Shown: positions 36,111 through 46,569 of the stretch, piece after piece
Numbering within the stretch: the stretch's first letter is position 1
Layout: every line of letters starts with the position of its first letter
NCBI GenBank assembly: GCA_029990175.1
Contig: JARKIP010000021.1
Location: 19,659,501-19,723,500 of the forward strand
Direction: 5' to 3'
Source: Petunia secreta
Taxonomy: Eukaryota > Streptophyta > Magnoliopsida > Solanales > Solanaceae
Length of the DNA stretch: 64,000 nucleotides
Translations under genes and position numbers: made by a program
The notes under the pieces: generated by a model
Seen by the model: the letters and a program-made list of their open reading frames with translations, nothing else
Told to the model about the DNA's origin: nothing
Database searches by the model: none

Positions 36111-37075
36111 TTTCTATAAATAGGAGGCAAAGTTGTAGAGAGAAAACAACTTTTCATTAGCCAAAAACCAAGAATTCTCTTTTTTTTTGTTTTCTCTCTT
36201 TTGTAGTGGAAATATTTCCAAAGTCTTCTAAATTTTATTTTAGCTTTTATCATTCCATAATGGAGTAATTTTCTTCTGTTGGGATAGTTGATGAAACTTG
36301 GTATACTTATAATATCTACCTCAGTTTTAGTACATGCTTGGCCTGAAAATTTATATCTGCATTTTCATACTGTGCTAGAGTGATCGTTCTGTTACTCTTC
36401 ATTTTCACATCTATCTATTTTTAGGTTATTGGATATTAATTTTGTAATTCTCACGGAGCAAAATTAATATATGATGACTGAAGAATAAAATAGTAGAGTG
36501 AGAATGGAACCTATAGTAACCTATCATTCCAAGTCAGTAATCTTGTTTCCCTCAGTTTTAATTCTCACGGAGGAATTGTTGTAAGCAAGATTGTTGGTTT
36601 TAGTGAAAATATTCTCACGAAGTTTTCGCTACCTTTTAGCACAATTCAGGCAAGGATATTAGTTCGGTTTAACCGTCACAAAGTCATAAATCAATTAATA
36701 TACATAACCTCACAGAGTGTATTTAATTATTATTTTTGAGTGAGCAAAATAAAATTGTATTAGCAATAAGCAATTTTTCTTTAGAGAAATACATGTCGAA
36801 ACTGATATTGCATTATAAATATTACCAAGTGAATTCAACAACTCCCAACTCTTTTTAAAGTTGAAATCTTTCGAGAGTTCTTTGTTTTAGTTAAAGTTAA
36901 TTAAATGTTTAAAAAAACTCATCTTTCATCAATTTGATTCTCTCAAATAGTAGTGAAAATATTACAAGTCTGTAGGATAGATCCACCCAATATTTGTGGG
37001 ACGATATCCTAAACTATATTATAATTTGACTTAGCACGAGCATTAATTCCTATACACTTTGGCCTCGTCACCCGA

Positions 37076-38040
37076 AATGAGCGGGCATGCTAGAGTGTTT
37101 GTTAGGAATTGCGACAAATGTCAAAGGCATGCTTCCATGATTCACCAACAGGTCGAGCCCTTGCACTCGGTGGTTTCTCCATGGCCCTTCATGAAATGGG
37201 GAACGGATATCGTGGGGCCATTCCCCAAAGCGAAGGACAGTGTCAAATATATCCTCGTGCTCACTGATTATTTTTCCAAACGGATCGAAGTAGGAACTTT
37301 TGCTAGAAACGGGCAAAAAGAAGTCATCAACTTCATATGAAAAAATATTATATGCCGATTTTAGTTCTAAGGGAGATTATCTGTGATAATGGCACACAAT
37401 TCGTTGGCTCGAACGTCACAACTTTCTTCGCAAAATAGGGGGTCAAAAGGGTGACTTCAACACCCTACCACCCAATTTCCAATAGACAAGCTGAGTCGTT
37501 CAATAGAATAATCGTCGACAATCTCAAAAAGAGAATGGACAAGGCAAAAGGCTCATGGCTCGATGAGTTACCGGAAGTGTTATGGGTAATGAGAACAACG
37601 GAGAAAAATAGTACTGTAGAAACCCCATTCTCTCTTGTTTACGGGGTAGATTCGCTAATTCCTGTCGAGGTTGGTGAACCAAGCCTTCGCTATGCTCACT
37701 CAACCGAGGAGTCAAATTAAAAAGCTATGTGAGTGGAACTGGACTTGCTCGAAGGACGGCGAGAGATGGCCCTGGTACGGTTAACAGCTCAAAAGGGCAA
37801 ATCGAGGCCTACTTAAAAAAAAAGGCCAAGTTAAAAGAATTCAAGGTTCGCGACTATGTTTTAAGGGCCTCAAATCAACCGACCAAAGAGAAAAACGCAG
37901 GAAAATTGGCCACCATTTGGGAGCGCCCCTACTGACTGAAAACAATCGTAGGGAAAGGGTCCTATCAACTGGCTGACCTCAAAGGGAAACAAGAGCCTAT
38001 AAATTGGAACATATCCAATTTGAAGAGGTACTATTTCTAA
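37076..38040 (+). pseudogene. Integrase remnant of the Tat-like element, 3' part
   Basis: This continues the integrase cut at 22691. It has the rest of the HHCC finger (CDKCQRHA), the core with WGTDIVGPFPKA and LVLTDYFSKRIEVG, then a stop and frame changes (37338, 37437, 37718), the region STPYHPISNRQAESFNRII, and a C-terminal part ending with the stop at 38038-38040. The catalytic core is broken by stops. Confidence 0.88.
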
Positions 38041-38648
38041 CGTCAAAAGGACATTGCTCCAAAATCAACAGTGCTCGAGTCCCCATCCTTCACACTCAAC
38101 TACTGGGGGGTTGCAAGGGAATGAGATCAGTCTAAAATTGACTCATAGGCTCGTAGCTCAAGTTCTTCAAAAAATAACCTAGACTCGGGGACTCAACTCG
38201 AAAATTTTGAAATATGAAGATCGCCTGAGGCCCAGTTAAAATGTGCTCGGTTACCTACACCTGTTGCCTCAAATGGCTTTTGTAAATGAAATATGCGTAA
38301 GTACAACTAGGCTCTATGTAAACCGGCTTAATTTCTATCAATGGAATAAAAATCGATGTATCATTTTTTTATCCATTAACCTTTGCTTAAGCCTCGGCTC
38401 GAGGACGAGACGTCGTCCTAAGCTAGCTCCATAATATACTTAAAGTCTTGCAAGCAAACATAAAACCGAAAAGATATTAAAACAATTGATATTCAATATT
38501 CATATATTCACAAGGCTCGAAGACCAGAATAATTACAAAAAGATGTCCCGAAGGCCCAAAAACAAAACAAACGAGCAGTCAATCACTCAGGCCCGCTTTC
38601 ACTACCCAAAGCTTCTCCTTCAGACGAGCTATCGATGTTCGAAGGAAG

Positions 38649-41101
38649 TTAATCTAAAACATTTTGAGCCGTTGAGACATCTACCTTAGCCCTGGCAATC
38701 TCGTCATCCAAAATAACCCCCTTTTTACACTGTTCAAGGGTCCTCAACTTGGTCTGGATGATTGCCCAATTTCTATCAACTTTGGCTCGGGTAGCTCTCA
38801 GGTCCAACTTGGCTTTGGACTTGGATTTGAGCTTGGAAGAGGAAGCTGGATTTCTACCCCGAAGGGTCTTCATTTCAGCTTTGAGAACCTCGTTCTTAGC
38901 TTCAACCTCTTTCATCTTCGAGGCAAGCAGCGAAGATCTCTCCTCGAATTGCTCAGTTAATCTCCTGAGCACTGCATCTGCTGCATCAGCATACTTTTGA
39001 AGCTCAGCTCAATAACTCTCCTCTTGAGACCTTTTCTCAGCCAAAAGATTGGTAATTTCTCTACGAGCCTGAGAGAGTTCGACGCTTGACTGCTCGACTT
39101 CCTTTTGAACTCGGCCTAATTTGGCTTTCGAGTGAAAAAATTGCTTTTCAAACTCAGAAAACACGAGCTTTGAGCACGTTCCTCCTATGATCCCACTGAT
39201 CCCCAACTCGCTTAAGTTGTGCTGCTCATTTGGCTTCGATCTCAGCCGCCTTTATAGCATATACGTAGCCCTACAACCAAGGGGAGGAAATCAAAAGTGG
39301 AAAAAACAGCTAAGATCGAAAAAACAGTAAAGCAAATAAAAAACTTTACATGAATCACATGTTGAGCTGAGTAAGCCATCAAATTGTCCGAGGGAACGTT
39401 CTTGAGCCGATCATTTTCCAAGGGCCCAAGCAACCCCTTACAGCTGATGGCGATCCCCATGTTGTCGTCCAGCAGGCAAACATCGATTGGAACTGGGATT
39501 TGCCTAATTTCTTGAGGAAGGGCTGCCTTAGCTTGAGTAGAATCGGTGCTTGCCCTCTTTACAGACGAAACCGCCTTGGTAGGCTTGGCCCCGCCAGACT
39601 CAAGCTCCTCGCGAACCTTATCAACGACTTGACTTGGTTCCTTATCGCTCGCGCTTCGACCTCGCTTAGAACACAGACATCATCTGGTTCTTCAATTAAT
39701 CTTCGTCGAGGGTCTTCAGGCAAATCAACCCAAGGGATTTTAACCTTGGTTATCTTCTACGACATATCCCCTTTTCTCTTCGAATCTGAAGAAAGAAAAC
39801 GTGGCATTCGAAGAGAAAGAAAAGGAAGATATACAAAGGACAAACGAGGATACCTATTGGTGCCTGAGTAAGAGTATGAACAGACTCCTCAATAGACTGT
39901 AAATTAGCCTCGACATCAGGAACCTTGACGATATCCTCTCGTCGTCCCTGCTTCTTCTTCTTCTTCGTTTTCTTTTTCTCCTTTTTGTCCTCCTACCCTT
40001 CCTCCCCGGCAAGAAACTTATTAAAGTATGAAAAACAAAAGGATTAAGACCAAGAGAGGACACATTAAGAAAAAGGAATATCAAATTTGAAAGCATCCTA
40101 ACTAAGTCGTTTGCCCGACCAACTGTTCTCCGCACGAACGACCAAGACCATCCAATTCCTATGTGGCCTCTCTTTGGCACTAATAATGGTTTGCACCCAA
40201 GCCTCTAAATCCTTGAGAGGAGTGATTAGAAGCTTCCTAGCTAAAGAGTACGACGAAGAATGAGTTTCATCGCACTTATTGAAGCCAAGTAAAAAACAAA
40301 ACCAAAAGAGAACTTACATGTTTTGTTCCACACCTCAGGGAATCCAGGCCTCGCAGAAAGAGAAGAGGTAGGAAGAAGAACAAACCAATCGCACCAGCTA
40401 TGATCCTCGCTGTCGTCGCTCTTAGTGATGAGGGAAAACTGGTCTTGTTTGTTTAACTACACAATGCCATCTTTGTGCAGAGAAGGAGAAAAAAATCAAG
40501 TAGTTGTACTAAAAAACGACCCTAGCTTTACGACTAATATAGTCGAGGCACTGAATGACCCTTGAGAAGCTGGGGTGTAGCTGAGCCAACTAAAGAATTG
40601 GTATAAACAAAGGATTGCCCCAGAACACTATCGCACGTTTGATGCTCGGGGGCAGGAATTGAAATTAGGACCTCGGGGCCTCAATTACTCCTCTCGAATC
40701 AAAGTTACATGCTCTTCTGAGGCAAGGCTTGGGGAAAGCTGAACGGGGAGGTTCCTTTTCCTCCTAATATCCGAGGCTGTTTGCCCTCTCATCCTGAAGT
40801 CCTTACTAGAATCAAACTTTCTTGGGATAATCCATTGTGGTTTGAGCTCCCCCAGATAAACTTGCTTCTTTTTCTTCTTTGGAGGCGAGGTTTCAATCAC
40901 CTCGTTATCATCATCATCATCATCATCGACGGCCTCTTCAGTCGCCACCTCATCATCGCCAATGGAAGGTTCTTGACTGGCGGCGCTACGACTGTCATCC
41001 GAATAGGAAGAAGTTGCCGATGGGGAAAAGTTTATCAAATCGTCAGTTGATGCCAAAATACTGGCGTCAACGATGTTTTCACGATGGGAAGGTGAAAACA
41101 T
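38649..41101 (-). pseudogene. Antisense extra ORF of the Tat/Retand-like element
   Basis: On the minus strand between integrase and the 3' LTR are several related coding pieces: 41101-40685 (138 codons, with an acidic run EEAVDDDDDDDNEV and then PPKKKKKQVYLGELKPQWII), a coiled-coil piece at 39206-39009 (QARREITNLLAEKRSQEESY) and another at 38972-38649 (KMKEVEAKNEVLKAEMKTLR). Tat/Retand elements are known to carry an additional, often antisense, ORF at this place with a plant transposase-like domain and coiled coil. The gaps could be introns or decay; I see no single intact frame. Its role is unknown. Confidence 0.7.
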
Positions 41102-41425
41102 GATAAAAAATTTAAAGGTAAAAAAGAGGCTGGAAAATGCAAAATGGGTTTAAGGAAAAATTATGAAATGATGAGGATAATGACAAAAAGTGGCCAATTT
41201 TTAGCAAGGCGCAAGTGGATTGAAACGCCGTGATGACAGTTACATGGGGAAGGTAAAACGAAAAGTTGCAGTTGTTCAAAAAAAGGCCACATGCAGAGCA
41301 TGCGACATTGAAGTGACGCTCACCTTTTCAAATTTCCTAGCCAATAACGCGCCACGTCACTCTCCCGCCTGATTCAATTCTACCCCTCAGAAAATTCTGA
41401 CAATTGTCCAAGGGGTGTGATTATC

Positions 41426-41975
41426 TGTATTGGGTAAAAACCCCCCACCGCCTCGGTGTAAGGGCTCTAATTACGAGACAATCAAGTTTCACTGAGGACA
41501 GCTTCCCAAGGAAATAGTTTTCATTTCCACCTCGGTAAGAATCTAGCCAAGTACAAGATTAGGACTTAGAGAAATTGAAGAATGAGCGATATGGAGACCC
41601 CTCGAGGGATTGAATCACCTCGGCGAAATGACCATCACCGTCGGCCGTTGTCCAGGTTTAAGAAGAAGATCATGGGCTGACCACGATCAAATGCTGAATA
41701 ATAACCATAAAAGCATAGTTATTATGGTTGTAACGTCATCTTCCTTGATAAAATTATAAATAGGAACCGTTTGTAACCAAGAAAGACATTCAGAAATACA
41801 ATGCTCAATGTATATCCTTAAGCTTTGTCTCGTTTTACTTCTTCTCATTTATACTTTTAGGCACTTGTCTCGTTCAAATCTGATCTTAATTCGAATACAA
41901 CTTTGTATAAATAAATTATCAATCAACCCCAAAACAAATTCGATTTGTTGTCCTATGTCGATTTAGGCCAACACA
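41426..41975 (+). repeat. 3' LTR of the Tat-like element
   Basis: It starts TGTATTGGGT and ends CCAACACA, followed by the duplicated target AGAAT. A degenerate purine tract (AAGGGGTGTGA) lies just upstream. A TATAAATAGG box occurs near 41755. Confidence 0.9.
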
Positions 41976-41980
41976 AGAAT

Positions 41981-42350
41981 CTTTCTCTAGTACTAGATAA
42001 GGGAATTTACTGCGGGAATTTTTCACACCTGTAAACTAGAAAAACAAAAATTAAAGAAAGAACAAAAGCACGATTAAAACATAATGTTGGTAAGTTTTTA
42101 CCCAATTAATATATATTCTCATTTCGTTAAACTACATGGTAAAGATTTAATACGAGTAAGTATTTATCGCAAGAGTATACTCACTTAGTAGCAATGGTTG
42201 CTCCTTAGAAAAAAAATGGTAGTTGATGTTCCATCAAATTTTCACTTTCAGTTTCTTTTGAGATTCCCAAAGTCTTGTTTGCATTTCTGAACAAGAGAAG
42301 AGGGACGAAAAAAAAAAAACACTTTGTAAAGCAGCAAACAAACATTTTGA
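41981..42350. other. Intergenic DNA, nothing recognised
   Basis: This 370-bp stretch between the Tat-like element and a MITE contains no supported gene or repeat. Confidence 0.5.
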
Positions 42351-44878
42351 AGGGGTTGTTTGGTTCGAATTCAACTTATACCGGTATTAATAATGTATGA
42401 ATTAATAATGCGAGTATTAACAAGGCTTGATTAGTAAAAAAGATATTATTATGACAGGGCAACCGACTACCTTCCATAGACATGTAGGGTGAACCCTATC
42501 GACTGAATCGATAAAAATAGCGTGAAATTATTTTGAAAATAAAATGAATTTTAATTTAACAACACAAGATAACTCACAAGGACAAACATATATAAGATAG
42601 ACATACATATGAGTTGTCTGAATAATACGGCTAACTACCCAAAATACATAGGTCTAGAGGTTTCCAGATCAAACATCCATGAGGTCCAAAAATATGTACA
42701 TCTCCTGAAGGGAGCAAAAAAAAATAAGATACAACTGTAAAAGCTATAGTTGGTGGCGCCAAAAAACAAGCTGGCTCACCACAAACAGCTGAATACGTCT
42801 TGCTCCTCACTCACACTGCATGTTGAGTCCTTGAGCGGAATTTTCCGAAGCGAAAAGACAACAGAAGAAACAGATAGGAAGTGAGCCATAAGGACTTAGT
42901 ATAGCTAACTAACCCGAACTATAAGCAAGCTAGCCAGGGAAACAGAACCAAACAACAACCAACAAATAAGCAATGCAAAGATAATCAGAGCAATAGTCAT
43001 GTACAACAAGTCTACACACATAATGGTATGAGATGAAGTAAAATATGATGCTATTGGGTCACATGTGATCGTAATCCCGCCCCGAAGTAGAATATTGTTG
43101 CGTTCGAGGGGAATACAATTTGATAATCGAATAGAGCGGAATACTCCTGCACCCGTTATAATATAAAGCTGAGGCAAAATACTCCTGCACTCAGTATATG
43201 ACATTACAGCCCATAACTAGAAAACATAACATATGAATGTATTTCAAGGCTGTGGTATAGTAAGTACGCCCTGTGGACAGCTATTCACTGAAAGAACGCG
43301 CGAATAGAATATCCATAAGGCCAAAAGCCGTTAAAGAAATGGATATAATAACTTACCTTAAGTTATGGGTGCAATGCCCGGAGAAAGAGTATTTAACCTT
43401 TAGACGGTGCAAGAAAAAAATTATCAAAATATTCCTGGTCGGACTTAGCCGAAAACCCATAAACTATACATTTATGGACTCCTCATAGTCCCACGAGTCC
43501 AATAATATCATTATTTTTCATATTCGAATTCAATTTCATCAAATTCCCTAATTTCATAACTTTTAGAGTTCTAACCCAATTTTTCAATTCAATTTCAAGA
43601 AATTCTAGCTTCGGAATCATAAATAACACAATTGAATGTTATAGGATTGATACCTGATGATTTCTAACAACCTGGCACTATATTTTGCCTTGGAACCGAC
43701 ACTAAAAATGAATATGAATGAAATCAGCTCAAAAGAACCCTTTTATACTGCATTTGAACCTGCTTACAGTGCATACTTTTGCACCATCATATAAACCCTT
43801 TTATACCTGCTTTGAACATTTTATACTGCAATTCGGGTCAAAACGCGACCATACGAGGATCGAAATGACCCCAAATTTTGCACACAAGTCATACAACACT
43901 TGTGTGACATGCTCGCAAAGACGAAACTAGAATCAGATCTCTGAAACTCAAGATAAGGGTCCAATAGGAAGAGGTCAAATTCTTAGCTTTCGGGATTTTA
44001 GCAAAAACTATATGAACGACCTAGAAATTCACTTTCGCAAGTTTCCACAGTTCAAAAATGACCATACGAACCAAATGCAACTTTCGAAATTAAAATCGGA
44101 GCTCATTTACTCAAATCGAGTTCGGAAATCTCTTTTAAGCTTTACGGACAATTGAAACGGAAAACTTTTCAAAAAACCTACCAAATGAGGTCCGAATCAA
44201 CTCGAATTTTACAAACAGCTAACTCCCGAAACGACTAGCTAAGGTTGTTTCATATTAATGTGAAAACTAATGATATGGTTATTAGTTATGTTGGAACTAT
44301 AATGTAAGGACAAGTAGTGCATGGATTGTAATGAATGAATTATTTGTTGTTGAATCATTGATATATCACACAAAAGTATAAAATGCATAATATAATAGTT
44401 TTTTATTTTTCAAACTAATTAATAATATTCTTACTCTTATGAGAGTTTGTTTTGTCATTTTAACATTTAATATATGTACTATTAATATCTGCATCTTATT
44501 ATTGTATTGTCCTGAATAAAATAATTCATAAAAGTCATGCATAATTTTTATATGGTATTAACTGAAACCAATTATTATGGTATTAATAACGTGGGATTTG
44601 AGGGGATTAACTCCCTTCGAGCGGACAATGGCCCCTTAAGGGGCGTTGGGTTATCAGGACTAAAAATTAGGATGTCCCATAAATTTGTGATTATAATTAT
44701 CCCAAAATTACAATATCGAGATTATATTTTCACCTCTTATATAGAACAGAATAATACCATAATTTTGATATAAAATTTATCTCAAATTAGCTAATACCAA
44801 TAACCAAACGTTGGATAAATACAGCCCCAAATTTCATTTCAAGATTAATAATTCAATCCCACCAACCAAACAACCCCT
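42351..44878. mobile_element. MITE with AGGGGTTGTTTGGTT ends, host of a solo LTR
   Basis: Perfect 15-bp inverted ends AGGGGTTGTTTGGTT stand at 42351 and 44878. Subterminal TATTAATAATG-like sequence occurs on both sides. After removal of the solo LTR and one target copy it would be about 720 bp. The GTTTGG-rich ends fit PIF/Harbinger or hAT MITEs; the target duplication was not recognised. Confidence 0.6.
42452..44252. mobile_element. Solo LTR, family A copy 2
   Basis: The sequence begins TGACAGGGC and ends GGTTGTTTCA, with a perfect 5-bp duplication TATTA (42447-42451, 44253-44257). It matches copy 1 (33563-35736) over most of its length but lacks the GC-rich start segment and the expanded 57-bp array. 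No coding domain is present. Confidence 0.8.
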
Positions 44879-45230
44879 TATGTGATCATTACATAGTGAC
44901 AGATTTGGTCCTAGAGTATATTTATATGGGTCGTTTGACTGAAAGTATTGCAAATTTGGTACCAACATAATATTCGGCATAAGATAGTATATTGATTGGC
45001 TGGCTGCATAAGAAAGATAATCACGGAAAACTATTGTTGCGTTTAATTACGAATTTGGATAAAAGGTCAATTTTCCAAATGACTGAAAACACCATGAAAA
45101 ATTTCTGATATAAGAAGCGTCGGTAGTGAACTCCTCGATAGACATATGAGATTATGATTAGTCAAACCAATAAGTTTCAAATGATTTAAATGAAAAAAAT
45201 AAAAAAGAATATATAACCCAATAAATTACT

Positions 45231-46140
45231 GGGAGAATTACAAATATATACAACTCTAACACTAAAATTACAAAACATACCAACACTTCTTTAAAGCATA
45301 ATATATACAAAACTCATTTAAAGCATACAAATTAGGGTTTTAACCTTCTCCCTTGCCCACTGCTACACTGCTGCGTCGCCACCAGTCACCGACAGCCGAT
45401 CGTCGCCGGTCAGCCGCCGGCCGGCAGCGGCAGGTGGCCGGATTTGTAATTTTTTTTTTCCTTAGATCTACAAAATGAATAATACAAAATATATACCAAT
45501 ATACATATGGAACTTTATGTAATTTATTGTTTCGAATTTACTCATAGTCCAACATACACAAACATACAAAAATATACAAAAAACAACATACAAACTATTT
45601 TGTTACTTCATACATACACATACACAAACATACAACAACATACATATATATGCACCCACATACACATACAAAAATGGAGAAATAAATATTTGTACACAAA
45701 AAATACAAGAATATATGTATTTTATACAAAAAAAAATATATAAATATATACATACTATACACATACAAAAAGGAAAAAACAAAAAAAGAGAAAAAAAGGG
45801 AGCAAATCGAAAAAACCTACCAAAAACACAGAGATCGGGGCTGCCACCACTGCAGTGCAGCAGCGCCGAAAACGGCGACCTTGGATCACAGCAACAGCGG
45901 GAGCGATGGGGGCTGTTGGTTGGCGGCGAAGGAGAGGCTGACGGCGGCGGTTGGAGTGAGTGGATGGGTGGAGGAGGAGAGAGGAAGAAATTAGGGTTTA
46001 TGTTTGGGAAAAGTGAGAAATGAAAAAAATGGTACATAGGGTAATTTTTAAAAACTATTGTTATGTTTTGTAAATATAATAAAAATATTGATATTTTTTA
46101 TAATTTAGCTATTATGGTAGTTACGTGGTGTAAATTTTTC
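45231..46140. mobile_element. Degenerate inverted-repeat element, possibly Mutator-like
   Basis: The left end (GGGAGAATTACAAATATATA, then ATTACAAAACATACC) and the reverse complement of the right end (GAAAAATTTACACC, then TTTACAAAACATAAC) are loosely alike, and each is followed inwards by AAACCCTAATTT-like sequence. Imperfect 9-bp flanks TAAATTACT and TAAACTAAT could be a decayed target duplication. The interior holds GC-rich patches coding for nothing recognisable. Confidence 0.4.
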
Positions 46141-46569
46141 TAAACTAATCTCTTCACCAAAAACCACGCATAAGAATTTGTGTAAGATAGACTAGAATGA
46201 ATGTTAGCTACCTGAAACAAGTACACTCACATTAAGGCCCAGGAAAAAATGCATACATGTCTAACCATAGATAAAATCAACAGTGCAAAAATTGGAGGTA
46301 AATCAGCCAATGTCCATTTCCATTAACCTAACTGCAACTATTACACATGCTAACATACAACAATGCACATCACATTATGTCAAAGAAGTTAAATATGAAA
46401 AATGTTACAAGTACCATTACAAGAGATGAACAAGTAGGATTGAAATATAGCCTGAAAATCTAAACTGAAAATATATCCATTAAAGCCCGGCAGCTTTCTC
46501 CAGAAAGAGGTTTCTCATTTACAAATGTTATCAAGAATCTTTCACAGGAGTATTAGAAGAAAGCAGGTG
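46141..46569 (-). other. Region downstream of the TGA gene, 3' UTR
   Basis: No gene or repeat was recognised in this 429-bp stretch. It probably includes the 3' untranslated region of the TGA factor gene. Confidence 0.5.

Larger units (their letters stand above)
22692..37070 (+). mobile_element. Athila-like Ty3/Gypsy retrotransposon with envelope-position ORF
   Basis: The 5' LTR is 22692-24011 and the 3' LTR 33512-37070, the latter split by a solo LTR. A 5-bp duplication CCCGA (22687-22691, 37071-37075) flanks the element. Removing it rejoins the host integrase frame of the Tat-like element. The primer site at 24018-24035 (TGGCGCCGTTGCCGGGGA) matches plant tRNA-Asp. Domain order is gag, protease, RT, RNase H, integrase, then a 412-codon ORF3 and a long non-coding stretch to a purine tract ATGGGGGAAT (33501-33510). 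Gag and pol carry stops and frameshifts. LTR divergence is about 4 percent by eye, less than in the surrounding element, as expected for a later insertion. Confidence 0.92.
33512..37070 (+). repeat. 3' LTR of the Athila-like element, split by a solo LTR
   Basis: The LTR lies at 33512-33562 and 35742-37070, the solo LTR and its duplicated target being between them. It starts TAATGAATAT, so the expected TG is TA. Without the insertion it is about 60 bp longer than the 5' LTR, mostly through extra repeat units at about 35950-36050. Confidence 0.9.
19678..41975 (+). mobile_element. Tat/Retand-like Ty3/Gypsy retrotransposon, interrupted by an Athila-like element
   Basis: The LTRs (19678-20238 and 41426-41975) begin TGTATT and end CACA or TACA, with a 5-bp target duplication AGAAT (19673-19677, 41976-41980). 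Inside, in order, are a primer site, protease, reverse transcriptase, RNase H and integrase fragments, then an antisense extra ORF before the 3' LTR. The RT style (MVGIDPEIMTH, EVYIDDILVKS), the integrase style (PWPFMKWGTDIVGPFPKA) and the antisense ORF fit the Tat/Retand lineage. There is no room for gag between the primer site and protease, and the second (archaeal-type) RNase H typical of Tat is missing. The element is split in its integrase at 22692-37070. The LTRs differ at roughly one site in ten by eye, so it is old. Confidence 0.9.

Noticed and set aside
20239..38040. Possible endogenous pararetrovirus (RT and protease sequences)
   Set aside because: Integrase domains, paired LTRs and 5-bp target duplications show Ty3/Gypsy retrotransposons; no movement-protein or coat-protein signature of caulimoviruses was seen.
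40781..41103. Plus-strand frames with histidine-rich run
   Set aside because: They are the complement of the acidic GAT-repeat part of the antisense ORF of the Tat-like element.
45603..46037. 144-codon minus-strand frame rich in Pro/Ser and Phe/Cys
   Set aside because: It arises from low-complexity repeats (ACATACA runs and GC-rich patches) and matches no family I know; no splice or promoter context supports it.
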